Part shown: one piece after another, positions 21,801-31,637 of the stretch
Position numbering within the stretch: position 1 is the first letter of the stretch
Layout of the letters: every line of letters begins with the position of its first letter
Assembly: GCA_024867545.1 (NCBI GenBank)
Contig: JANFNE010000013.1
Coordinates: 1,148,470-1,212,469, forward strand
DNA length: 64,000 bases
Origin: Phytopythium helicoides
Taxonomy: Eukaryota; Oomycota; Peronosporomycetes; Pythiales; Pythiaceae
Reading direction: 5' to 3'
Program-made: the position numbers and the translations under genes
The notes under the pieces: model-generated
What the model was told of the DNA's origin: nothing
Databases searched by the model: none
What the model saw: the letters and a program-made list of their open reading frames with translations, nothing else

Positions 21801-22944
21801 ACGGAAGGCTCTTCGTGCGCTATTCGAGCAAGAAGTGAACGTGTGGTTTGGACTGAGCCACCCGCATGTGGTCCGTCTATTTGGTGCCTGTCACGTCGGC
21901 ACTCCGTTTTTCGCGTGTGAGTATGCTGGCGGTGGGTCACTTGACAAGTATTTGCGACGGCATCCGGACGAGATCTGGATCAAGTTGCATGAAGCTGCTC
22001 TCGGTGTGCTGTACTTGCAATCACGAAACATCATCCATGGTGATCTCAAGTGCAACAACATTGTGGTGGGTACTGATGGGAAGGCGAAGGTGACTGATTT
22101 CGGCTTGAGTTCGTTTGAAGAAGATGGGAAAGAAGCAAAGCTGAGTGGTGCTTGGCAGTGGGTGGCACCGGAGTGTATTTTGCATGGCGCTTCGGAGCGA
22201 TCGTTTGCATCGGATGTATACTCTTTGGGGATGTGTGTTGTGGAGGCGCTTCGCGTGGTGGAGCAAGTGAAGCTGGATGAGACGGATCGTGAAGGATCTC
22301 TGCCACTGCCATGGGGAAACATGGACAACCTCATAGTCAAGCACTATGTGGCTCGACAGAAGTTACCCGAGCGTCCTGAGTTATGTACGGATGAACAATG
22401 GAAGCTGATTGAGCGAATGTGTGCGCACGAGCCAGCCGATCGCATCTCGATCTTGACTGTGGTGGACGAGCTTCGTGCGTTCACACAATGCAATGAAGGC
22501 AGCGAAAGTGACGAGGATCAACCATATAAAAAGATACCAGATCCAGACTCCTCCTCAATGACGGAAGTGATCATCGAGATGGAAGCTATGTGCCACCAGC
22601 TCTACGACAACGCATACTCTCGTGATGTGAAGGTGCTGTGTCGGATATTCGAGTTGTTGTGGAGTCGACTGTCACGTTTGATGTATGGAACTGATAAACT
22701 CGACGACACTGACACCAAGCGCCTGGGAGCTCTCGTCGATCAAGCTCGAGAGAGCACAGAGGGCCTTGAGAGCCAAAAGGATACGCTGTTTGCGTTCACG
22801 GAGACGGCTCTGCGAGGGTACGCCTTGCATCGATATTTGGACAAGGTGGTGGAAGCGGGGGATTGGAGCGCTGATGACGACGTTGGTGCGTGGCGAGATC
22901 GGTGCTGGGAGTTGCTGACTCTGGGAGGTGAAGTCTTGAGTTGA
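18835..22944 (+). CDS. Ankyrin - pseudokinase - kinase protein (TKL-like)
   Basis: The start is ATG 18835 (MEAKVGASVHGGADVS). Twelve ankyrin repeats cover residues 15-415 (TPLMVAAFEGNLEAMESLLD to TAVHQAAKRGYIAIRDFLLQ). Kinase 1 starts near residue 440 with no GxGxxG loop, has VVIKLF, and carries HGNLRSSNIL at 20506-20520: Asn in place of the catalytic Asp, with DFG kept. A linker follows (about 21000-21420). Kinase 2 has a full glycine loop (IGEGGFGDVYLAKW), VVVKEV, HGDLKCNNIV and DFGLSSF, so it is probably active, and is followed by a helical tail ending at 22944. Two frame corrections are needed: one missing base near 20680 (kinase 1 C-lobe, YSLGLCIVEAVTG) and one extra base at about 21412. 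The extra base is supported by the paralogue at 27537-29175, which reads TVLSQMDDEETQSEL without a break. The order pseudokinase then kinase recalls animal JAKs but arose in a different kinase group. Confidence 0.8.
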
Positions 22945-23229
22945 GCTCAGGATAGTGCTATCGTCAGGAGTAGATCTTCGGTCCACCTGTGATTGCAAAA
23001 CGAGCCTCCACTTGCATGTTTCCTTTCAACTCGCGATGAACAGGAATGCCGACCCCATGACCTGCACCCAACCCCTCGCCACGTCAGTCCACCACCTTGC
23101 ACGTCACCTGCGACAGCGACGTCACACCCATCAACCCCATGTTGCGCGAAGGTGTTCACCCTCGCCGCACCGGCAACGGCCCCCTCGACCACGCAGTTCA
23201 ACAAGCGATCCGACCCCAAGCCGCCCCGA

Positions 23230-24935
23230 TGCTCGCCAGACTCGCGCGCGCGCGTCTGCTGCGCGCCGTGGCGCCCGCCTCAGCGCTGACGCAGCGCTCG
23301 CTGGTCGCGGGCCGCGTGGGCCGCCGGCAGCTCGCGGTCGCGACGGCCGCGCGCTTCTCCGTCGCGTCCCCGTCTCAAGCTCCGCCGGTGCTCGCGGAGG
23401 CCGCTGGCGCCGCTCCGTCGTCTGCTGCCGCTGCCGCCGGTGGGTGCGGCGCGCTCCGCTGCGGTTTGAGCTGCTGCTGACGGTTTTTTCGCGCAGCTGA
23501 GGCGCAGGAGAGCGCGCCGATGGACCTGAGCGAGGTCGGCGCCGAGTCGTCCAAGGTGCTGACGATCGCCGACGTGCTGTCCACGCGCGAGAGCGAGGTG
23601 CTCGCGGCCGCGGGCAGCGCGGGGCTCGGCTGGTTTGAGGAGTGGGAGAGCGTCTCGGGATCGGTGCGTGGCTCGCTGCGCTTTGGACGGAGATGGAGTC
23701 TGACGCGCGTGGCAGGAAACCGTGCACGATGCCGGTCGCGCTCATGGTGGAGCGCAACATCGGCTCGCTGATTGTGACAGAGGAGAACGCGGGCGTCGTG
23801 GGCATCGTGACGGAGAGAGACGTGCTCACCAAGATGTCGCCGCGCTCCGTGCTCGCCGAGGAGAAGCTCGTGCGCGACATCATGTCGTCGCACATCATGT
23901 GCATCCACCCCAGCACCACCGTCATCGAGTGTGCTCTCGTATTTTCGCAGGTGCTGCTGCTGGATGAATGACTGACTTGATTGTGCCACCTACTATTAGT
24001 GCGCTCGCCACGATGACGAAGGAGAACATTCGCCACCTCGCTGTCCTGCACGGCGAGCTCTCGACCGTCGTCAAGAAGGGCTCGGTCCCCGAGGAGGCTA
24101 TGCGCTGCGTGCTGTCCATCACAGACATCCTGAAGCGTACTCGCGCTTTGAGGCTCAGAAGAAGGCACCGAAGGTCGAGTCTGCGGATGCTGGAGCGAGT
24201 GCCACGGTTGAGGCTGCTGCCACGACTGAGGGAGCTGCAGAGTCCGCCGAGGAGGCGCCCCCAACCACCGCGGCGACTCTCTTGAAGAAGAAGGCGAAGC
24301 ATGTCAAGCTGATCTTGAACACTCGCCCGGAAGACAACATCTCGGTCGCGGATGCTGTCGATGAGATGCGCAAGCACAACTTTGGCGCGGTGCTCGTCGT
24401 CGACAAGGAACAGCGCGTCCAGGGCATTTTCACCGAGCGCGACTATTTGCTGAAGGTGCTGTTCGAGCACAAGGACCCGACGCAGGTGCGGCTTACGGAG
24501 GTTGCGTCGACCGTGCGGACGTATCTTCAGATTGAGGACCCGCTCGAGAAGTGCTGGAACCTTGCGGTGACCGAGGACTGCCGCCACTTCCCGGTCATCG
24601 GTGTTATGCGAAAGGACCGCGAAAAGGAGCTAGCAGGCATTCTGTCCATCAAGGATATTGTGCGTGAGATTTCCAAGGGCCATGAGACGTCGACGGGCTT
24701 TCGCCTCATGGACTTCTTCAAGTCGAAGCGTGACTCTCTGAAGCAGGAGCCGAAGTCCGAGCAGCCGAAGCCCGAGCAGGCTGTCGCCGCTGCTGTGGCG
24801 GCTGCTGCGGTGGAAGCTACCGCATCAGCTCCCAGTGCTCCTGCCGAGGACTCAACAACCTCCGCGGAGTCTAAATCGGATGTAGCTAGTTCATCAGGCA
24901 GCGAGGTGACGGAAGCAGTCGAAAAGAAGGACTGA
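23230..24935 (+). CDS. Four-CBS-domain protein with mitochondrial leader
   Basis: The ATG at 23230 opens MLARLARARLLRAVAPASAL, an Arg/Ala-rich amphipathic mitochondrial presequence. Three introns are placed: about 23440-23499 (gtgggtgcg to cgcag); about 23661-23719 (gtgcgtgg to ggcag), after which the exon starts ETVHDA and needs one extra base removed before VALMVERNIGSLIVTE; and 23929-23999 (gtgtgctc to ttag), joining TVID to ALATMTKENIRHLAVL. CBS motifs: GVVGIVTERDVLTKM, RHLAVL..LSITDILK, then after an Ala/Glu linker FGAVLVVDKEQRVQGIFTER and HFPVIGVMRKDREKELAGIL followed by SIKDIV. A frame change near 24145 must also be crossed. The C-terminus is a low-complexity Ala/Ser/Glu tail. CBS pairs bind adenine nucleotides or S-adenosylmethionine and act as energy sensors. 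No enzymatic domain is attached, so the target is unknown. Confidence 0.8.
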
Positions 24936-25059
24936 GATGGAGATTGGATCCAATGAAGTTTCCAGCAGTTTGGTGAATTCAACATGCACGTCCATCAAGG
25001 TATCGTTCTCACAGTTTTGCTTGATTGGATTTGCAATCGATGTACATTTAGGGATGCAG

Positions 25060-26576
25060 CTACTCTATGGTGAACACCGGCTCGGCAGCGCGGGACGTTG
25101 CGCAGGACGCGCGAGGTACCGACATCATGGGCGAGTCAGTGTCGAACGTAATGCCCAGGCAGCTGCCTCCCATGATCTTCCCGGTCTCGTCGTCATCGAA
25201 CCCCCACTGGCTGTCGCCGGGCAACGGCTCGACCTGCACAGTCGGGTGTCGAACTCCGACAGCACGCAGCAGTCGCTGGGTGTCGCGCAGAGCAGGAAGG
25301 GACTCACCATTCGGGATCACATGAATGCTCGCTGCCAGGTTGCCCTCTGTCAACGCCCAGATGCGAAGGTCGTGGCAGTCGTAGACACTCTCGAGCGCGC
25401 GCACGTGGCGTTCGACGCGCTGGAGATCCACCGACAGCGGAGCCGCCTCCATCAGGATGCCAACACTGCGCGTGAGTACGCCAATGGTCGTATAGAGCAC
25501 GAGTACAGAGAAGACGAGGGTCGTCAGCGGATCAGCAATCTGCCACGCCGGGTTGTACCAGATGAGTGCGCCGGCCACACAGACGCCGAGGCTCTGCAGG
25601 AAGTCGCCGAGCGCGTGGATGTACGCCGCTTGGACGTTGAGATTTTCGAAGACGGAGTTGTTCTTGACCTGGCGCCGCGGGCTCGTGCAGCACCGATGGC
25701 GAGTCGAGACTGGCGCGCGGCGTCGCGTCCACATCGTCGATGAGCGCGACGGCCGACATGGGGGTCTTGAGGAACGTGTCAGAGATGATCATAACGCTCG
25801 GGACTGGCCTGCGCTCCGTCCTCCAGGATCGACCGCGTCGCGCGCGGCTCCTTGCCGTGCCCGTGCCCATGTGCGTGTCCGTGGCTGTGACCGTGTCCGT
25901 GGCTGTGGCCGTGCCCATGGCTGTGGCTGTGGCTGTGACCGTGGCCGAGGATGTGCATGAGCAGCAGGTTGATTCCGAGCCCGAAGCCCGAGACGATGAA
26001 CATGGCCTTGCCGTTGACGGGCTCGACGTCGTCGCCGTCGTCGTGGTGGCGCAGGTCCGAGATGAGCCTCGCGATGGCCGCGTACACGAGTCCGAGCGTG
26101 AGCACCCAGATGAGCAGCACGCTAACGAGCGCGCCGATGACCTCTGCTCGGTGGTATCCGAACGGCATGCGCGCCGTGGCGGGCAGCGCGCCGACGTAGA
26201 CGGCGAAGAGCGAGACGAGGAAGCCCGCGACGTCGGCCAGCAGGTGTGCGGCGTCCGTCATGACGGCGAGGCTGCCGGCGTAGTATCCTCCCGCGAACTG
26301 CACGCACATGAAGACGACGGAGCAGGCGCACGCGCGCTGCAGCTTGCGCACGGCCGCGCGCGTGGCGTCGTCGTCCTCCTCGGGCTCGTCGTCGAGCTCC
26401 TTGGCCTGCTCGAGGTCGCGCTCGTGCTCGTGCTGCTCGTGCACCGCCACCACCTCGAGCCGCTCGCGGCTCTTGGGCCCCAGCTCCTCCTCGCGCAGCC
26501 CCAGCGCCTCGTCGACCGGGATGCGCAGCGCCGGCAGCGCGCGCGGCGTGGCCTTGGGCGCGGCGTCGGCCGTCAT
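25060..26576 (-). CDS. CDF-family zinc transporter
   Basis: Start ATG 26576 (MTADAAPKATPRALPALRIP). After a polar, acidic head come the cation-diffusion-facilitator membrane segments: CSVVFMCVQFAGGYYAGSLA, then VMTDAAHLLADVAGFL with the HxxxD zinc site of TM2, FGYHRAEVIGALVSVLLIWV, and SGFGLGINLLLMHILG. A long His/Gly/Ser loop (about 25875-25945) follows, as in vertebrate ZnT and plant MTP1 transporters. The second half has NVQAAYIHALGDFLQSLGV (TM5 HxxxD), TM6 and the cytosolic domain (DCHDLRIWALTEGNLAASIH). Two single extra bases break the frame, near 25795 and 25690. Known role: exports or sequesters Zn2+ into vacuole-like compartments in exchange for protons. It converges with the CBS gene; its 3' end is 125 bp from that stop. 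Confidence 0.9.
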
Positions 26577-27536
26577 GGCGAGCTTCTCGAGTGGGGACGC
26601 TGCGGACCCCCTCGCCCATCAGGCGTTACGCGGGGATTACGCACGGGTACGCGGGGGTACGGTCGTAGGGTTGTGCGGTCGCTTGGGGAATCGTTTTAAC
26701 AGGATATGTAACTATAAAGGATAATAACCCAGACAACCAATCTTTTTATGGAGTAAGTACGATATTATGCCATGCAGGGGCGTGCGGAACAGAGGGTGCA
26801 ACAGGACCGGCTTTGCGCTTGTACTCAGACGGTTCAGCGGGCCACGCACCCTCGGCCATGACGCGACTCGCTGGACCAGAAGCGGCCGCCGCGCAGAGTA
26901 TGCGACGCGCTGGAGACTTTGGCAGTCAGCGGACGCGGCGACTCGGCGATCGCTCCGGAATGCATGCAGCTCCAGTGCCCAAGAGCCCAAGAGGGCGGAG
27001 CTGCGACGGATTGCGGCGGAATCGCAAGGAGCAGCCGCGTGTGCGGCCAGGCTGCCGCTCAGTGCCGCTGGGCGTTGCGACCACATGATCCTGGATTAAT
27101 CGGGACAAGCGCGAGGGATCGGGAGCGGCTGGAGCGAGCTCCGCAGCCGCTGGACTGTGCGCTGAGCGGCTACTGTACTTCAAATCCTGAAGCGAGTCAA
27201 ATGCGTAAACCGCTGCTGACTCGACGGCTGCGATTGGCTCAAATCAGCACCCACCAGAATTTCAGCTAATCGGTGTCGTCACAAGTGAAGCCATCCAAAA
27301 GTGGAGCCATGTTGAAGCACTCGAGCCCCCATTTTCAGCCGAGTGAAGTGTAAGCTGTAAGCTAGACGCCATGTCAAGCTCCTTTTCAAATAGAATCGAA
27401 ATCTGCTCGCATAGAGAACGCTCCATGCGGCCACACGAGTCAAGCGTGCAGAATTAGTCGAGTTAATTGTTCTAAGGTATCATGAGCAATGAAGGAGGAG
27501 TTACAAGCCGTGTCCCCACTCTTTAGTCTTCTGGGA
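26577..27536. other. Intergenic, no gene recognised
   Basis: About 960 bp. The right half is AT-richer, with a near-direct repeat gtaagctgtaagctag at 27350-27366. Short open frames at 26767-27099 lack codon bias agreement and motifs, so no gene is called. Confidence 0.4.
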
Positions 27537-29175
27537 TTAATGTTTACCGCTACCAAGGGATAGCAGTTCCCAGCACCGATCTCGCCACGCATCAACGTCG
27601 TCATCAGCGCTCCAATCCCCCGCTTCCATCAACTTGTCCAAATATCGATGCAAGGCGTACCCTCGCAGAGCCGTCTCCGTGAACGCAAACAACGTATCCT
27701 TTTGGCTCTCAAGCGCCTCGGTGCTCTCTCGAGCTTGATCGACGAGAACTCCCAGGCGCTTGGTGTCAGTGTCGTCGAGTTTATCAGTTCCATACATCAA
27801 ACGTGACAGTCGACTCCACAACAACTCGAATATCTGACACAACACCTTCACATCACGAGAGTGTGCGTTGTCGTAGAGTTGATGGCACCTTCCTTCCATC
27901 TCGATGATCACTTTGGACAGTGAGGACGGATCTGGATCTGGTATCTTTCTATATGGTTGGTCCTCGTCCTTTTCGCTGTCTTCGTTACATTGTGTGAACG
28001 CCCAAAGTTCGTCCACCACAGTCAAGATCGAAATGCGATCGGCTGGCTCGTGCGCACACATTCGCTCAATCAGCTTCCATTGTTCATCCGTACACAAATC
28101 AGGACGCTCGGGTAACTTCTGTCGAGTCACATAGTGCTTGACGATGAGGTTGTCCATGTTTCCCCATGGTAGTGGCAGAGGAGCCTCGCAATCCATCTCA
28201 ACCTGCTTCACTTGCTCCACCACGCGAAGCGCCTCCACAACACACATCCCCAAAGAGTACACGTCCGATGCAAACGATCGCTCCGAAGCGCCATGCAAAA
28301 TACACTCCGGTGCCACCCACTGCCAAGCACCACTCAGCTTTGCTTCTTTCCCATCTTCCTCAAACGAACTCAACCCGAAATCAGTCACCTTCGCCTTCCC
28401 ATCATTACCCACCACAATGTTGTTGCACTTGAGATCACCATGGATGATGTTTCGTGATTGCAAGTACTGCACACCGAGAGCAGCTTCATGCAACTTGATC
28501 CAGATCTCGTCCGGATGCCGTCGCAAATACTTGTCAAGTGACCCACCGCCAGCATACTCACACGCGAAAAACGGAGTACCGACGTGACAGGCACCAAACA
28601 GACGGACCACATGCGGGTGGCTCAGTCCAAACCACACGTTCACTTCTTGCTCGAATAGCGCACGAAGAGCCTTTCGTGAGTCATGTGTATCGCCTTTTAT
28701 ACTCGTAGACCATCGTGAAGTACTCCGAAACCAAGTGGATGCCATGGAATCGTTGGTGGCGTTGTTGCCAGATCCGAGTGTTTTCACCTCTTTCACGACG
28801 ACCTCCGAGTCAAGCCATTTCGCGAGATACACGTCTCCAAACCCACCTTCACCAATTCGATTCATTCGATTGACCACCAACTCATGCCACGGCAGAAACC
28901 ACACTGGAACAGTCGTCACAGACTTGTCCCGCACACCCTGACAGCAGTCCTCGTACGCTTTTTTCATCACAGCAAGTTGATCATCAGTGTAACTGGATGT
29001 ATGGTGCTCAATTTCCGTCTTGAGGAAAGTGATGAGTTCCGACTGGGTTTCTTCATCATCCATCTGACTCAGAACAGTCATCGTCTCGGATACATCGGAA
29101 ATCAACAACTCGAACTGTTTGGTGCGCTGTAGGTTCCATCGCAGCTCTCGCTTCCAGTCATCGACACCAGATCCG
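27537..29175 (-). CDS. TKL-like kinase, 5'-truncated relative of the tandem-kinase gene
   Basis: One unbroken frame, closely matching the second half of the 18835-22944 protein from GGSGVDDWKRELRWNLQRTK onward. It has IGEGGFGDVYLAKW, VVVKEV, SRNIIHGDLKCNNIV, DFGLSSF, WVAPECILHGASERSFASDV and a C-terminal helical region (ALHRYLDKLMEAGDWSADDD). It lacks the ankyrin repeats and first kinase. The frame remains open upstream to 29327, but there it runs through the dispersed repeat, so the true start is uncertain: either a start inside the repeat, or an internal Met such as MTVLSQMDDEE. The catalytic residues (Lys in VVVK, Asp in HGD, DFG Asp) are intact, so the kinase may be active. The homology edge at about 29175 looks like a duplication breakpoint. 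Confidence 0.8.
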
Positions 29176-29320
29176 CCGATTATTTGCTGAATCCACGCGG
29201 GACGGTCGATGGCTCGGTTGGTTGGCCTTGCTTCCGTTGTTCTCTGTAACAGTGCAAGTCCTCCCGAATCAACTGGCGGCGGAAACGAGGATTGGCGAGT
29301 TTCACAGGCTGGGTCTCGCC
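29176..29320 (-). repeat. Dispersed repeat copy 2, abutting the truncated kinase
   Basis: Inverted relative to copy 1 at 2190-2330. Read leftward it gives VKLANPRFRRQLIREDLHCY then REQRKQGQPTEPSTVPRGFS, directly followed by the kinase sequence. The frame of this copy is cleaner (no internal shift for about 50 codons), suggesting a once-coding element. Its upstream extension to about 29560 stays open (YSDEDNASAYLNVTNSGRCC) but is unrecognised. Confidence 0.55.
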
Positions 29321-29645
29321 GCAACAACGACCCGAATTAGTCACGTTGAGGTAAGCAGACGCGTTGTCTTCGTCGGAATAATCCAGTTGCTCGGAGCTCG
29401 GAGCAGCGTGACCCTGGGTCGTGAACTGGGAAGCGCGGCCGCTTGGATTCCATCTTGAAAATCGCTGATTGAGGGCGGAAAAGTGGTTACGGTCGAATGG
29501 ACAACTTTGCCGAAGGTTGCAAGTTGAAATCCTCGAGCTTTCATGCATCCCATGTTGCATGCAAAACGTATGAGTGGGCGGGGCGTCGTCCTCCTCTCTC
29601 TAAAGGTCATTTGAGCAGCCAGGACTCAGCACTTGTATTGCAGAC

Positions 29646-29973
29646 TCACGAACCCGTGCGTTGGGTGCTGCGACGGCCAATACCCGTGCCCGGTACGGGC
29701 CGTGCGGACGTGACGGTGAGATCTTGTAGTTTGCAGCCACCTGGACAATCCCAAAGCTGGATTCTTGGATGACGCTCAAAAGGAACGGTTATCGGGCCAT
29801 CCGACAGGTGAGAAAACTCGGGATCGCAACCCATCAGAGCCAGCATGACGCCCGCCACTTGCTGCTTTGAAGGATCTCTGGCTCGTAGTAGCAAAGGGAA
29901 GGTTGTCCACGCAGATGAGCTCCAACTGCTCATATATTAGGCGTAGCTCCATTCCATCGAGTTGTGATGCCAT
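29646..29973 (-). pseudogene. Possible remnant of an IRG/dynamin-type GTPase
   Basis: The leftward frame reads MLALMGCDPEFSHLSDGPIT and then ERHPRIQLWDCPGG. A hydrophobic strand plus WDxPG after an acidic/Thr segment resembles the G3 region of immunity-related GTPases (usually WDLPG). The expected P-loop GxxxxGKS is not seen; the corresponding stretch is frame-disturbed. Evidence is thin: one motif only. It could be chance. Confidence 0.15.
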
Positions 29974-30423
29974 TGGGCGAAGTCAACACAATGGGCACTC
30001 ACTCTCACTCTTCATGCGGACAAACGTGAGCCATGCAGATGGTAGTGACGTTCGCCAGAAGGACCACGGAACCCCGTTTGTGCCAGACACCGGTAGACAG
30101 GAAGTGTGGTACAAGGTGCTGCCACAACCACTGCCAAGGCCGACTCGCTCATTTTGGTCTCGAACGCTCACTGGATACGAGGGACCTGCGATTGAGCAGC
30201 GATGCTGTCATCAACATGAACGCATCGTGTTTTACGCGTGTGTCTCTGCGAGCTTCAAGCGGCGCAGCCAGCGCGCCTGACGTCACCAGCGGTGGTTTCT
30301 TGGCGGTTCGCTGGGTCGCGCTTGTCTCTGCGGCGTCAAACCGCTGGCGACTTTCCCGCGGGCCAAAGCTCTCGGGATGGTGGCGGGTGTCTCGGCAGTC
30401 CCCAATCCGACGAGAAGCCCGAG

Positions 30424-30684
30424 ATGCAGACCGAGGTGCAGCCCCAGACGAGCCCGAGCGCGACCAAATCGCTGCTGCGCGGCTCTCGCGCGGCCTTCTG
30501 CGCCCGCGTGGCCGCGTGCTACGCGCTGTGGCTGCTGCTGCGCGCGCTGGCGCGCCAGCCCTGCCTCGCATATCTGCTGCAGTACTACGCGCTGCAGTCT
30601 CCGCGCGCGGTGCTGCTGCTGGGGCTTCGGCGCAGCTCGGCGCCCGCCGCGGTGCGGCAGCAGCTCCTGCTCGCCTTCATCTGA
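30424..30684 (+). CDS. Small hypothetical helical protein
   Basis: The ATG at 30424 gives an 86-residue product starting MQTEVQPQTSPSATKSLLRG. The remainder is a Leu/Ala/Arg-rich helix pair (CYALWLLLRALARQ, YLLQYYALQSPRAVLLLGLR) ending LLLAFI. Third-position GC is very high, as in the flanking real genes, and frames upstream of the ATG lack such bias, so it may be a true small membrane-associated protein. No family recognised. Confidence 0.35.
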   Translation: MQTEVQPQTSPSATKSLLRGSRAAFCARVAACYALWLLLRALARQPCLAYLLQYYALQSPRAVLLLGLRRSSAPAAVRQQLLLAFI

Positions 30685-31637
30685 CGAGCAGCTAGGTATT
30701 TATGACGTCCGAGCAGAGCCGGCGTGACGAGCGCCCAGCTGCGCGAGAATACACCATGCGGCGCCATCGTGTGGCTGCCGCGCCGCCGTCTTTACCGAGT
30801 CCGTTGGTCGCGGCCTTTACCGAGCGCGCGTCGCGATCTGCCGCCTCTCGCGCCTTCCACGGACGTCCACATGTGCAATCGCGCGCGTCGACTCCACGCG
30901 CGGCGCTCCTTGAAGCGCGAGCGCGCACTCGAATCCTGCGCCGTCGCTCGGTCGCCGCGCGTTCCAGCGGCCCCTGCCGCTCGTCCTGGTCACCCGCGCG
31001 CCTGTCCTGATCCTGTTGATCCAGTCGCGGCGCCTGTCTTGATCATCCTCACGCCAGGATGAAGCAGCCTCCTCCCCTTTCGCCAGCGTCCACCGCTGGC
31101 CCCACAGGCGCGCAGTACTCGTCAGCCGGCCGCATGAGGCGTCAAGCGCGTCCCACTGGCGCTTGTGGCTGCGCGACTCGCGGTCGTTCGATCGCAGGTG
31201 CATTTCGGCGGCGCATACTCGCGGCGAGTCATCTGGCGCTGCACTGGCGCTCGCTCACTCGTCGGACCGAGCGAGTGACCGCGATGGCCGCATACTGAGC
31301 GCAAGAGTGCCCGCCGCCGTCGCTCCCTCGCGCCGCCAGGTGGCGCCCGCCGTGCTTTTATGGCCGGCTGCCGGCTGGCTCCGCACGTGCAGCCAGCCTA
31401 CAGGCCAAGGAGCCTCACCGGGGAGAGGGCGCATCCCAGCGAGCGCCGCCGACAAGATCACAACCAAAGCGCCCAACCGACCGCAGGCGAGCCGAGTCGA
31501 GCCGCATCCTCGTGACCAGCGAGGCGAGGAAGCGGCGCGGAAGCCGAGGCGGACCGGCTCCACGTCTGAACCCGCGCGTTTCCCTTTTGACGCCTCATTG
31601 CCGGAAATCCGCGCCGAGTACTAGCGACAGGCGCCTC
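30685..31637. promoter_or_regulatory. Upstream region of the START-FYVE cluster
   Basis: About 950 bp, GC-rich, with many gcgc/cgcg steps. Short overlapping frames occur on both strands but carry no motifs. It is presumed to be the promoter and leader of the gene at 31638. Confidence 0.3.

Noticed and set aside
23131..24264. 377-codon frame on the - strand
   Set aside because: Antisense to the CBS gene, Arg/Ser/Pro-rich; CBS motifs on the + strand are unmistakable.
25740..26699. 319-codon frame on the + strand
   Set aside because: Antisense to the zinc transporter; its Val/Ala repeats are the complement of the His-rich loop.
26767..27269. Overlapping frames right of the zinc transporter
   Set aside because: Three frames open in parallel, as expected for GC-rich non-coding DNA; no motif.
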